Assembly (NCBI GenBank): GCA_003013855.2
Contig: PVNU02003887.1
Coordinates: 1-64,000, forward strand
DNA length: 64,000 bases
DNA from: Liriodendron chinense
Lineage: Eukaryota > Streptophyta > Magnoliopsida > Magnoliales > Magnoliaceae
Direction of reading: 5' to 3'
Shown here: positions 12,400 to 23,229 of the stretch, piece by piece
Position numbering within the stretch: the first letter of the stretch is position 1
How the letters are laid out: every line of letters begins with the position of its first letter
Position numbers and translations under genes: made by a program
Notes under the pieces: generated by a model
The model's input: the letters and a program-made list of their open reading frames with translations, nothing else
What the model was told of the DNA's origin: nothing
Database searches by the model: none

Positions 12400-12570
12400 C
12401 TGATCCATAGCTCAAGTGGTAGACTAAGTGAATATAACCTCAATTCAACACTGAGGTCTTGGTACCGATTCCGAGTGGGGGTGGCTAACATTGGGGTGTG
12501 ATTAACAGTGGGGGTGGGTGTACTAACAGTGGGGTGTGTGTACTAATTCAAAAAAAAAAAAAAAAAAAAA
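12400..12570 (+). mobile_element. tRNA-derived SINE, copy 1
   Basis: A box A-like tagctcaagtggtagac (12408) and a box B-like ggtaccgattcc (12461) are spaced as in tRNA-derived SINEs. A conserved body follows ('gagtgggggtggctaacattg', 'tgtactaac') and an A21 tail ends at 12570. Two more copies with the same body and an A-rich end are at 33221 and 53900. Flanking duplications are not clear by eye. It is not a tRNA gene: no cloverleaf can be closed. Confidence 0.7.
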
Positions 12571-13138
12571 TTACATCTTGCACATATTAGTGAATGCATG
12601 TATGCATAGATAAATTGATGGATCTATACATGTATGCTTGGATGAATACAAGTGTACATATATGCACGTATACATATGCACACCAAAATTCCAAGTCATT
12701 ACACTGATGATGCACTCATCATGTAAAACACGTCTTTCAAAACAATGGATGGCTACCAACCCAATCTACAAGATATAGGACTGAAGCACATTAAAAATTT
12801 GGCAATTGTTCCCATCTTTTGGAGCAGTTGACAGTCATGACTACACAAACACAATTTAAAAAGAAAATATCTACGTATTATTTTTTTCTATTTTTTATTA
12901 TTATAAGACACTAAAACAAAAAAGTATGGAACCATACCCTAGTGTGTTACAGTTCATATGCCAACTTATCGGGTCACATAATCCAAGGTTTTGAAAGGAG
13001 CGAGGCGTGTAGTTCTGGAAGTTGGGCCCAGTCAAAGAACTTGTACGTTGATGATGTGAAAGATCGTGCTTTTAGCTTGGAAAACTCAAATTAAACAGTC
13101 ATTAGAAGAAGATTTTGAAAAACAATTCAAATAATTAC
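12571..13138. other. Unassigned AT-rich interval
   Basis: Contains imperfect 'tgcatgtatgcata' alternations (12594-12680) and nothing else that I recognise. Confidence 0.4.
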
Positions 13139-13700
13139 ACTATTGGTCCACTGGGATCACATCCAATTTGGACTATTATGGATCTCGATCGCCCCCCAGG
13201 TTGGCTCTATGACTTTATTCCATAGTTTATAAACTTGAAATAACTCAACTCAACTCATCTGAGTCGACTAGACTCGACCATGTTTTAGCAAGACTCCAAA
13301 GTGAGTCAAATGCTCATGACTCGGTCCAAACTCAAGAGCTATTGGTCCACTGGGATCACATCCAATGTGGACTATTATTGATCTCGATCACCCGTCAGGT
13401 TGGCTCTATCACTTATATACCATATTTTAAAAACTTGAAAAAACTCACTCAATTCACCTGAGTCAATTAGACTCGATGTGTTTTTGCAAGACACCAAAGC
13501 GAGTCCAGTGCTCATGAATCGGTTTGGTTCACTGGGATCACATCCAATATTGTCGACTATCTTGGTCACCCGTCAGGTCGGCTCTATCACTTAAAAACTT
13601 GAAAAAACTCAACTCGAACATACCTGAGTTGACTAGACTCGACCATGTTTTAGCAAGATTCTAAAGTGAGTCAGGCGCTCATGACTCGGTCCAAACTTCA
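13139..13700. repeat. Three-unit tandem repeat, ~175-199 bp per unit
   Basis: Units begin with 'ttggtccactgggatcacat' or a variant at about 13141, 13340 and 13523. Each carries 'aggttggctctat', 'aacttgaaa-aactca', 'gactagactcgacc', 'tttagcaagac-c-aaag-gagtc' and 'gctcatgactcggtccaaac'. Divergence between units is moderate, so the array is old. Confidence 0.85.
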
Positions 13701-14144
13701 GAAAAACCCGATATGACTCTGAAAATCTCCACAGAAATTGGAAAAGACTGACACAACTCTATTAAAAAAAAAAAAACTGACGCCACTTCGACGAATTCGA
13801 TATAATTTACATAAGAGGAGCTTTAATACTCTGGCATAGTGTGATTGATGATACACAGGCATTTAGGAATTACTTAGAAATTGCACATGTGGAATACAAG
13901 TAGTCAAATTAAACCATCCAAATTATGGTACCCAGTGTTGATGTATCATGAACGAAAAATTAAGCCCATTTGATTGCCAGCCTGACTTTTAAATTGGTGG
14001 GCATTTATTGGATGGTTAGAAATAAAAAATATCCAAGGCTCCTATTTTCACAAACAAGTTTCCATAAATTAGAGGTTACGATTTTTCAACTAATCTGATA
14101 TTGGGATTTTAATTTGGCAACAGTTGGCTGCACAATCTAGTCCA

Positions 14145-14647
14145 TTTTATTTGGAAGCGGAATGCGTGGTGTGCCAGTGGTGTATTTACCCCGCCAAGTT
14201 CAGAGAGCCTCACCATGATGCATGTGTTATATCCATAGTCCATCCATTTTGTGAGATCATTTTAGGACATGGCCGATAAATGAGGTAGATCCAAAGTGTA
14301 TGTGGACCACACCACAGAGACACTCACCATTGAAATGCTCCTAAGGCCCATCATGCCGTTTATTTGCCATATGAAAAGAAAACACAAATATCAGCTTGAG
14401 CAAAAAGTTTTGTAGCCCCTAAGAAGTTTTCAATGGTAGGCATCTAATTCAACCTGCTTTCAGCGATATGGTCCACTTAAGCTTTAGACCTGCCCTGTTT
14501 TTTAGCCCATTCGTCACAATGACCTCGCAAAATGGATGGACAATGTGGATATAACACATACATCATGGTGCTACTCACAGAATTTGGTGACATCAACACA
14601 CCACCAAGGTCGGTGGCACACCATGCAATCTGCTACCCTTTTATTTG
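14145..14647. mobile_element. Palindromic Mutator-like MITE with 9-bp target duplication (element A)
   Basis: The element (14154-14638, 485 bp) is flanked by perfect 9-bp duplications TTTTATTTG (14145-14153 and 14639-14647). The left end GAAGCGGAATGCGTGGTGTGCC mirrors the right end, whose complement starts GGGTAGCAGATTGCATGGTG (first 20 bases given). The arms continue inward: 'accatgatgcatgtgttata' on the left and 'ataacacatacatcatggtg' on the right. Nine-bp duplications and long inverted repeats are the hallmark of Mutator-like elements. No transposase frame is present. Confidence 0.85.
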
Positions 14648-14868
14648 ATTTGATATATGCCATGTGGACAATTTCACAGGGGAGTGGATTAGGTGAGACC
14701 TGGCACTCACCCAAGACAGTTCAGCCCCTGCCATTGGCTCACCTTTATGTATCCACACACTGTCCATCCCTTTTCCCATATCATTTTAGGTCATTATACA
14801 AAAAAAAAAAAGCAGATCCAATTAACAGGTGGACCATACCATAGGAAATAGTGGAGATTTTCATTAAT

Positions 14869-15616
14869 TGATATAGGGGAAGAACCCCATGATCGAGGGC
14901 GTGGATCACGCACCTTCTTACGGGAGATGGACAGGAAGAAAAACAAGATGAAACTAAGGAATTTCCGATTTTGGAGTTTCAACCAAAATAGGAAATTGTT
15001 ATTCTCGTTTTTGGATTTCGGCCCACTCGTGGGGCCCATCTTAATCATTTATAATGATCCGTTCCGTCCATTTCGTAGAGCTACTCGACACCGAGAAAAC
15101 TCAACAAGTTTCACGTCGATCCGAGTTATGGATTGATCGTGGCGTCCAAAATGGTTCGAATTGTCCAGAAAGTTCTGAATTCCGCCTATTGAAACTGGAG
15201 ATGGTCCAGGTGGCCCATTACTATTGATATGGAGAATCTGAGCCGACCATCTTGAAGAGTACGTCGATTTCAGCAAAATCACAAAGTTTTGTGGCAATCA
15301 AACATGTGGATTGCTCATATCAGTAGAAGGAAGACGACGCCTTACAGGCGTTATACAGTTTGCGCATATTTTTCTATTTCTTTTCTAATTGTATTAGGAT
15401 TCTTTTTTTCCTTTGCAAGTTAGTGTTAAGTACGAATTTAGGGTTTAGTTTATTATTTAAAGTAAGGTAATTATGTTTTTTTTTATTAATTCAATTTATA
15501 GAAACCAATTATTTGGAATTAATTTCCCTTTTTTTATCCTTTTATTTCTTCTCGTGGATTCGAGAAACAATCGGTTAGGGAGATGGTGATCGACCTACCA
15601 CGTTCTCCTCACGTCA
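14869..15616 (+). repeat. 5' LTR of the TR-GAG gypsy element
   Basis: 748 bp, TGATATAGGGGAAG... to ...CTCACGTCA. It shares its full length with 16468-17220. The 3' part contains 'tctcgtggattcgagaaaca' and 'gagatggtgatcgacctacc', words also found in the solo LTRs at 7384 and 17249, so these belong to one broad LTR group. Confidence 0.9.
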
Positions 15617-15617
15617 T

Positions 15618-15630
15618 TGGTATTAGAGAG
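15618..15630 (+). other. Primer binding site (initiator-Met tRNA, degenerate)
   Basis: tggtattagagag begins one base after the LTR end. The expected sequence is TGGTATCAGAGC, so there is a C-to-T change and a last-base mismatch. Confidence 0.7.
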
Positions 15631-15646
15631 AGGTTTCTTCCTCAAG

Positions 15647-16369
15647 ATGATGACCTCTAACAAAGGGTTGGATCTTCATCCTAAGGACGGTGCTCCAAGG
15701 GATTATGTTACAGCGGCAGCTTTCAATGAAGCACGATGGGAAAATCGGTTGATCCTGCAAGGTATATAGGCAACCCTCGACCGCATCGTAACGGCATTAA
15801 ATCTGCCCCAAGCCCAAGGTAACAGTCAACAACCACCTGTGCTCGCTATACGGAATAACCCCATGTTCCGTAGAGCACCTCAGGTGGCCTATCGCAGGGC
15901 TATCCTAGACGATTCAAAACTCAGCGATAAAGAGGTCGAAGACATCATCGTACGACGGCCTGCGTGTGGAAACGATCGTGAGGATTATGTTGAAAGAGAT
16001 TTTCGAGTTAATGCAACTTCGGATCAGATCGTTGAAGTACAACCCACCACCATCTAAAAAAATGTTCAAAATTCTAGGGAGGTGGAGGAAATCAATACCT
16101 CAGTCTTAAAGGATACGGAATGAGAGTCTGAAGTTATTCCAGACATTATGGAATCAGTTTTGACGGAATCCATGAGCATCCCAGAAAGTGTCACACTAGC
16201 AATGCCGGAAATCGAGGCGATCATAGTTGTCGAACTTTCTGATAAATTGTTCATTGTGGAGGAAATTGTCATTTCTAAAAAAATGCCAACTTTCGATGTG
16301 CTAGAGAAGGTTACAATTATTCATGTTGGTGTGGAGAAAAAGTCGGAGAAATTTGTTGCAGCATTCTAG
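15647..16369 (+). pseudogene. Gag-like reading frame with in-frame stops
   Basis: Starts with two ATGs (15647, 15650) shortly after the primer site and stays in one frame for 241 codons, with TAG at 15767, TAA at 16055 and TGA at 16121 before the final TAG at 16367. The first 40 codons (MMTSNKGLDLHPKD..., then ...ARWENRLILQ) and the charged segment after them (RRAPQ, YRRAILDD, then an Asp/Glu/Arg-rich stretch) look like the N-terminal part of a plant gypsy Gag. The second half is Glu/Val/Ile-rich. There is no zinc knuckle and no catalytic domain. Despite three premature stops there is no frameshift. I infer a Gag role from position only; the capsid domain cannot be proven by eye. Confidence 0.55.
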
Positions 16370-16467
16370 GATAAGGTCAGCAAGCATCGACTTACGAAGT
16401 TAAAAGTAAATCATAGCCCTAACCTAAAGCGAAACTCGAGGACGAGTTTTTTTCAAGTGGGGAAGAA

Positions 16468-17220
16468 TGATGTAGGGGAAGAACCCCATGATCGAGGGCG
16501 TGGATCACGCACCTTCTCGCGGGAGATGGACATGAAGAAAAACAAGAGGAAACTAAGGAATTTTCGATTTTGGAGTTTCAACCAAAATAGAAAATTGTTA
16601 TTCCCATTTTTGGACTTCGGCCCAACTTGTGGGGCCCATATTGATCATTTATGATGATCCATTCCGTCCATTTCATAGAGCTTCTTGATGCCGAGAAAAT
16701 CCAACAAGTTTCACGTCGATGCGAGTTATGGATTTATTGTGGCGTCCAAAATGGTATGAACTGTCTAGAAAGTTTCGAATCCCGCCCACTGAAATTGGAG
16801 ATGGTCCAGGTGGCCCCATTGCTACTGATATGGAGAATCTAAGCTGACCATCTTGAAGAGTACATCGATGTTAGAAAAACCACAAAGTTTTGTGGCAATC
16901 AGACATGTGGATTGCTCGTATCAGCAGAAGGAAGACGACGCCCGACAGGCATTATACAGTTTGTACTGATTTTTCTATTTCTTTTCTAATTGTATTAGGA
17001 TTCTTTTTTTCCTTTGCAAGTTAGTGTTAAGTACGAATTTAGGGTTTAGTTTATTATTTAAAGCAAGGTAATTATGTTTTTTTTTATTATTGATTCAATC
17101 TATCAAAAACAATTATTCAGAATTAATTTTCCTTTTTTTATCCTTTTATTTCTTCTCGTGGATTCGAAAAACAATCGGTTAGGGAGACGGTGATCGACCT
17201 ACCATGTCCTCCCTGCGTCA
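16468..17220 (+). repeat. 3' LTR of the TR-GAG gypsy element
   Basis: 753 bp, TGATGTAGGGGAAG... to ...CCCTGCGTCA. It matches the 5' LTR along its whole length with scattered substitutions and a few 1-3 bp indels. It is directly followed by the TTAAT duplication. Confidence 0.9.
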
Positions 17221-17628
17221 TTAATGGGCCACAAAAGTTTTAGATCAATGATGTAGCAAGGATGCCCCTTGATCGTGGATAGAAAAGGACCAGAGGAAGG
17301 AGCCTAAGAGAAGCAGCCCAGTTCAAGACAGAAAGCAACAAATCCAACACCATCAGACGCTCGACCGAACTTCGTCGGTTGCTCGACTATAGCCAAAATA
17401 ATCCAGAGAACTCTCTGGATAGGCGAACTAATTTCGGGCGCCCGACCATCATCGGTTGCTTGAAATTCGATTGGAATTTAGTCCAACTCTTTGGGCTGTT
17501 TTGAATGGTCACTGGGCGCCTGACCACTCTTCACCAGGCGTCCAACCATGCACAGACAGATTTGAGCGATTTTCTGATTTGTTTTCAAAATTTTGTGATT
17601 CTTTCTTAATTTCTTTATGATTATTTTT

Positions 17629-18209
17629 TATTGAAAATTCGATCAGCGGAAACACCCAAAAAGATCAAACAATCACCACACAGCCATACAAGTAATTAAT
17701 GCAAAAGCAAACGAATTTTACATGAAAAACCTTTGTGGAAAAAAAACCACGGCACAAAGTGACACCTTTACTATGAATCTCAGATGATTACAAAACTAAT
17801 ATACTTGAGTAGATCCCAAAGATGAACAAAAGCTCTCAAAACCTCACAAATTACTCCCTCGAAGCCCTAATCCGAGTTTGGACACCTTAGATGTGATTAG
17901 GATACCTCCTAACATGATTATGAGGTGTTTAAATAGGACTCCATCCCGATTTGGAAACTTACAACGTGTAAACGCGTAAGAGAAATAAATCTGTCGCACG
18001 TCGGTTGACGACCGACTAAAACAATCCAGAGAGTTTTGCTTTAAAACTATCCTCTTGTCTTATAATACGACCGATCAGAGTCTCCTGCAGACCAGTCGGC
18101 CGATCGGTCTAAGACCCCGAGAAATCTATCTAGTCTTGCTGTGACAAACTATCCACTGGCCGACCGGTCGGTGGACACTATTTTGCACAGTTTTGTAAGA
18201 CTCCCAACA
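17629..18209 (-). repeat. 3' LTR of the copia element
   Basis: 581 bp, aligned base for base with 22184-22775 through shared blocks such as 'caaacaatcaccacacagcc', 'gatcccaaagatgaacaaaa' and 'ttttgtaagactcccaaca'. The first bases are tattga where the other LTR has tgttgg. Confidence 0.88.
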
Positions 18210-18314
18210 AACTCCACTGAGGTTTCAAAACTTTAAACCATCTTCTCATCTCTTCATAAACTAGCTCATCATCAATCATAGTGTCATCGCTTCTCATGTA
18301 TCACTGCATCTTCG

Positions 18315-21300
18315 TCAAGCCTTCGCCAATCCCAGAGAAGTTACGTAGAACTTGAACTTCTTTATTGGGACCACCTTGGTCAGCATATCAGCCGGATTCA
18401 CGCTAGTGTGAATCTTGTCCAGGGTCACATCTCCTTCCTCAAGCACCTGTCAAATAAAATGGTGACGCACATTAATGTGTTTAGTACGAGAGTGATAAAC
18501 ATAATTTTTAGCCAAATTGATAGCACTAGAACTGTCACAATTAACCATCGCGGCTTCTTGTTAAAGCCCTAACTGATTTATCATTCCTTTCAACCAAACA
18601 GCTTTCTTGAAAGCTTCTGTCACTACTATATACTCAGCTTTAGTAGTGGAAAGAGCCACAATGGACTGGAGCTTAGACATCCAACTAATCGCTCTACTCG
18701 CTAACATAAACAAGTACCCTGAAGTCGATCTCCTACTATCCACACTACCTGTGTAATCAGAATCGACGTAACCAACCAACTTGTCCTTGAACTTTTCAAA
18801 CGTCAAGACGTAGTCCTGCGTACCTCGAATATATCGAAGTAGCCATTTCACAGCTTTCCAATGTTGTTTGCCCAAGTGAGACATGAATCGGCTAACAACA
18901 CCCATAACCTATGAAATATCCGGTCTTGTACAGACCATTACATACATTAAACTGCCCACAACACTTAAATAGGGCACATGAGACATAACATGCTTTTCTT
19001 CATCTATTTCGAGATAATGTTTAAAAGAAAGCTTGAAGTGAGCTGCGTGGGGAACACTAACCAGTTTGGACTTGTCCATCTCACACCTTTTCAACACCTT
19101 CTCAATGTATTCCTCCTGAGATAACCATAACTTGCTCATCTTCTTGTTTCTATGAATATTTATGCCAAGAACCCTCTTTACAGCCCCCGGATCCTTCACA
19201 TTGATGTCAGACATACTATGACTGGCAATAAGCATGTCATTGACGTACAATACCAGTATGAGAAACTTCTCATGATTCAGTGTTTTAAAATCGACACAAT
19301 GATCGTACTCGCTCCTGGAAAAGCCCTGACTCATTATGAATGAATTAAATTTTTTGTACCACTGCCTAGGTGATTGTTTTAGACCGTACAACGATCACCT
19401 CAACCTGCAAACCTTGTTCTTGGCCCCTTGCATTGTGTAACCTTCTGGTTGCACCATGTAAATCTACTCTTCCAATTCCCCATGTAGGAAAGTAGTCTTT
19501 ACATCCATCTGTTCCAGCTTGAGGTCGTATTGGGCAACCAGCGCCAACATGAACTTAATTGATACTTGTTTCACAACCAGCGCAAAAATCTTACCGAAGT
19601 CCACGCCTTAACGCTGAGTATACCCTTTCACTACCAACCTTGCCTTGTATCTATCCTGTTTCTTCTGAAAAATCTACTTGCACTCAATCGCTTTTCAGCC
19701 CACTGGAAGCTCAACAAGCTCCCAAGTCTTATTCTTGTACAGGAAGTCCATCTTGTCTTGCATTGTCGTCTTTCACTTTTTAGCATCTACATCATGTAGT
19801 GCCTCCTCAAAGTTAGATGGATCCCCCTCATCTGTAATGAGAGCGAATGCAATGTTCGAGTCATCCCTATACCTTGCCGGTAACCTACGATCCCTAGGTG
19901 AATTTCTTTGCACGCAGCCACCTGATCCTATACCTCTGTCTCTGCCTCAGTATCGGCCCATTCCACATCTCTATCATTCTGTATGTCAACAATCTCTTAT
20001 TTTTCTAGTTCCTTTGTAGCATTCTTACAGAACAAAGAACCCTCATCAAACTTGACATCACGGCTCAGGGTAATCTTCTGTGTGACAGGATCATATATAC
20101 GATAACCCTTCACACCATCACCATAGCCCACAAAGATCTATTTTTTGGCCTTATGGTCTAGTTTATCTCTCAATTGACGGTACATGAGAGTAAGCCTTAC
20201 AACCAAAGACCCGCAGACTTGAGTAGTCTAGCATATGACGACTCCACACTTTCTCAGGGATTTTACATTCAATTGCCATAGAGGGAGACCGATTTATCAA
20301 GTAACATGCTATATTAACAGCCTCAGTTCATAACTTTTTGCCCAACCCGGCATTACTAATCATGGGTCGAGCTCTCTCCAAGAGAGTCCGATTCATCCGC
20401 TTTGCCACACCATTCTGCTTTGGCGTGTGGCACATTGTGTTGTGCCTTACAATCCCCTCCTCTTTACAATATGTGTTAAACTCCTTGGAAGTGAACTCAC
20501 CTCCATTGTCGGTTATTAAAACCTTCAGTTTTTGCCCTGACGAATTCTTCACCATCGGCTTCCAATACTTGAAGGTCATGAAGACATCGAATTTATTTTT
20601 CAGAAAATAAACCTAAACCTTCCTACTATAATCATCGACAAAAGATACGAACCACGATGACCCTCAACAGAAATAACGGGCAACGCCCCCCATACATTGG
20701 AATGGACATATTCAAGTACCATTTTACATACATATTTCCCCATTTTAAATGACAATGTAGACTATTTCTCATACATGCAATGTTCACATATAATAAAGTC
20801 TACAGATTTAAAGGAAGGAATCAAAGATCGTTCAGAGAGTACCTTCATGCCTCGCTCGCTCATATGGCCTAAGCGTGCATTCCACATAAGTGCAGACGTG
20901 GAATCCACTACAATCACTGCAGCTCCACATACTGAAGTGCTCCCAATCAGCCTGTACATGTTTCCATGCCTCTGTCCCTCCATAATTACAAGGGCCCCAT
21001 TTGAAACTTTGCAGAACCGGTCAAAACTAGTGAACTTGCACCCAATGCCTCGAGTGCACTAAGGGAAATCAAATTCTTCCTCAACCTAGGAACATGCCTC
21101 ACTTCCGTCAATGTCTGTTCGATTCCATCGAACATCTTGATGCGTATAGTACCAATTCCCATAACCTTGTAGGTGTAGTTATCGCCTAGAAATACCAAGT
21201 CTCCCTCATACTCCCTATAGGAAGTAAAAACGCTCATATTCGGGCACATGCGATACGAAGCCCCGGAGTCCATGATCCACTCATTGCTGAGAGATCCAAC

Positions 21301-22128
21301 CTTTAACACTGTCAAGACCTCGCACACATCGCTACTACTTTCTTCAGCTTCAGCGGTATTGGCTTCCCTAGAGGAGTCTTCTGACTTCTTCTTCTTATAC
21401 TTAGGACTCTTGCAGTCCTTCTTCATGTATCCAACTTGGCCACATCCCCAACGCTTCAACTTAGCTTTGCCCTTGCCCTTCGACTTAGATCGAGAACGCG
21501 ACGATCCTTCACCTCGCTCAGAATTTCTTCCTATCATAATCAGTGCATCGGAAGAAGAATTAGCATCACCGCTCTTCTGTCGCATTGCCTTCGACTAAAG
21601 GGTTGAGACAACGATCTCAACACTAATAGTGTCCCTACCCGCACACAATGAGTCATTGAGAGACTCATATGAACTAAGAAGCGAGTTCAGCAAGATCAAG
21701 GCTTAATACTTGTCTTTCATTTGTTCATCAAAATCAAGCAACTTGCAAATCAACTTGTTGAACGTGCTCATGTGGTCCTTCACATCTGTCCCCTCCGCCA
21801 TCTTCAAGGTGAAGAGTTGCATCATTAGATATATGCGATTTTCTAGAGACTTCTTCGAATAGATGGTCTCTAGCTTGGTCCATGTCTCTACATCGGTCTT
21901 CTCCTTCATGATTTTATAGAGGATGTCATCAACAAGGCACAATTGAATTGAGGCCATAGCCTTTTCATCCATCTTTGTCTACTCATTATCTTTCATGTCG
22001 GTAGGTCGCTTTCCAAGGGCGTTCATGACCCCTTGCTGAGTTAGGACGGCCCTCATCTTCACCTTCTATAACTCAAAGTTGTTTTTACTTGAAAACTTCT
22101 CAACGTCGAACTTCATACTTGAAGCCAT
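18315..22128 (-). pseudogene. Copia gag-pol polyprotein relic
   Basis: A start MASSMKFDVEKF-type Gag (22128) is followed on the - strand by recognisable parts. Gag core: 21972-21703. Degenerate zinc knuckle (RWGCGQVGYMKKDC, first Cys to Arg and His to Tyr) with a protease DSGAS box: 21585-20986. Pre-integrase H-x-x-C segment (MWNARLGHMSERG, CEHC): 20983-20762. Integrase (TDNGGEF then KQNGVAKRMNRT): 20579-20328. Reverse transcriptase (LYVNDMLI): 19391-18909. RNase H (YVDSDYTG, ALSTTKAEY): 18905-18561, ending in ADMLTK and a TGA at 18315-18317. The third integrase catalytic residue, 36 positions after the TDN aspartate, is Lys instead of Glu, and the RT YVDD box reads YVND. With multiple stops this copy is dead. 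Open frames on the opposite strand are shadows. Confidence 0.88.
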
Positions 22129-22169
22129 GAGATTGTCTTAGAAACTTCTTCTTCAACCTTCCAACAATA

Positions 22170-22181
22170 GCTCTGATACCA
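22170..22181 (-). other. Primer binding site (initiator-Met tRNA)
   Basis: Read on the - strand: TGGTATCAGAGC, two bases after the LTR end TCCAACA. It is a perfect match to the usual copia priming site. Confidence 0.92.
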
Positions 22182-22183
22182 CT

Positions 22184-22775
22184 TGTTGGAAATACGGTTA
22201 GTGAAAGCACTGAAGAAGATTAAACAATCACCACACAGCCACACATGCAATCAACGCAAAAGCAAATGAATTTTATGTGGAAAACCTTTGCGGGAAAAAA
22301 CCACAGCACAGAGCGACACCTCCACTATGAATCTCAAATGATTACAAAGCTAATCTACCCGAGTAGATCCCAAAGATGAACAAAAGCTCTCAAAACCTCA
22401 CAAATCACTCCCCCAAAGCCCTAATCCGAGTTTGGACAGCTTGGACATGATTAGGATACCTCCTAACATGATTAGGAGGTGTTTAAGTAGGACTCCATCT
22501 CGATTTGGAAACTTACAATGTGTAAATGTGTAAGAGAAAAAATCTATCGCACGTCGGTCAACGACCGATCAAAACAATCCAGAGAGTTTTTCCTTAAAAC
22601 TATCCTCCTGCCTCATAATACGACCAGTCAGGTGGCCGGTCAGAGTCTCCTACAGACCGGTCGGCTGACTGGTCTAAGACCCCCAGAAATCTGTCCAGTC
22701 TTGCCATGACAAATTGTCCACTAGCTGATCGGTCGATGGACACTGTTTTTGCACAGTTTTGTAAGACTCCCAACA
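22184..22775 (-). repeat. 5' LTR of the copia element
   Basis: 592 bp with TGTTGG...CCAACA inverted ends. The repeated 'cggtcgg/ctgaccggtc'-type words in its 5' portion also occur in the solo LTR at 27338-27962. Confidence 0.9.
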
Positions 22776-23229
22776 TTTTCTAATATGTTTTAGGATTTCT
22801 AGGGTTAGTTTCTCTCTATTTAAGGTTGTTTAAACTTATTTTTATGACATGTTATCTTTGATTAATAAAATTATTGAGTTTTACTCTATTTTGCTCAAGG
22901 ATTTGAGTGATTTCTTCGTAGATTCGAAGATAGGTCTCATGGATTCGAGATATCCTCTTGTGGATTTGAGGAAGACTAGTTGAGGAATCCCAGTAGCTTT
23001 GTAAATTCGGAGTAGGTATCACGTGAGAGAGATGGTGATCGATCTCACCCTGTTTACGGTGCGCCTATCAAGCTGATATTTCTTTTTTCCTTTCATCCAG
23101 GCTGGTGTGGCCTTAATTATCAATAGATTGGATGACAAATAAACACTACAGAAACATTAAGGTGCACCCTAAGAAATTTTTAATGTAAGGGAGTTCAATC
23201 ACCACTGTTTTCTATGGTATGTTTCACAT

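Larger units (their letters stand above)
14864..17225 (+). mobile_element. Non-autonomous gypsy LTR retrotransposon (TR-GAG type), complete with TTAAT duplications
   Basis: Two direct LTRs (14869-15616 and 16468-17220) bracket only 851 bp of internal sequence. The whole is flanked by perfect 5-bp duplications TTAAT (14864-14868, 17221-17225). A degenerate initiator-Met priming site (tggtattagaga) follows the 5' LTR. A purine-rich tail 'tcaagtggggaagaa' after 'cgaggacgag', typical of plant gypsy 3' ends, precedes the 3' LTR. The interior codes only for a gag-like frame, with no protease, reverse transcriptase or integrase, so it must have moved in trans using an autonomous partner. LTR divergence is modest. 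Confidence 0.88.
17629..22775 (-). mobile_element. Ty1/copia retrotransposon, decayed
   Basis: A near full-length copia element on the - strand: 5' LTR 22184-22775, initiator-Met primer site 22170-22181, gag-pol relic 22128-18315 and 3' LTR 17629-18209. Domains appear in copia order (gag, protease, integrase, reverse transcriptase, RNase H). LTR termini are TGTTGG...CCAACA on the right copy; the left copy has lost the TG (TATTG). Flanking bases ttttt / ttttc give at best a 4/5 duplication. The LTRs differ at many positions and the coding region has many stops and frameshifts, so the element is old and inactive. The solo LTR at 27338-27962 is a related family member. Confidence 0.9.
17244..23071 (+). 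mobile_element. Solo LTR (gypsy group) split by a copia element
   Basis: The LTR starts TGATGTAGCAAGGATGCC at 17249. It continues to 17628, then after the copia insertion from about 22776 to 23066, with the group's words 'ggattcgagatatcctcttg' and 'gagatggtgatcgatctcac'. Flanking duplications ATCAA lie at 17244-17248 and 23067-23071. Without the inserted copia it is about 666 bp. Its 3' end (gcgcct) departs from the expected CA. It sits within palindromic element B. Confidence 0.75.
14679..23229. mobile_element. Palindromic element B, split by two retroelement insertions
   Basis: Three pieces, 14679-14868, 17221-17248 and 23067-23229, read continuously when the insertions are removed: left terminus ggagtggattaggtgagacc, 'caggtggaccatacc', then 'ggccacaaaagttttagatca', 'agctgatatttc', 'gattggatgacaaataaaca' and 'gttcaatcaccactg'. 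The intact relative is the element at 32053-32611. The right arm is lost after about 23229. It is the oldest layer of the nest at 14.7-23.2 kb. Confidence 0.75.

Noticed and set aside
12400..12500. Candidate tRNA gene
   Set aside because: Box A/B-like words are present, but no acceptor or anticodon stem can be paired, and the sequence continues into a SINE body with an A tail.
14536..15297. Overlapping open frames of 69-102 residues around the gypsy 5' LTR
   Set aside because: They run across element A, element B and LTR borders, so they cannot be one gene.
19559..20019. Three overlapping + strand open frames of 74-113 residues
   Set aside because: They are antisense to the copia reverse transcriptase and integrase region.
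17629..22775. Integrated plant pararetrovirus
   Set aside because: The domain order has integrase before reverse transcriptase, with LTRs and an initiator-Met priming site: a Ty1/copia element. No movement protein or coat motif is present.
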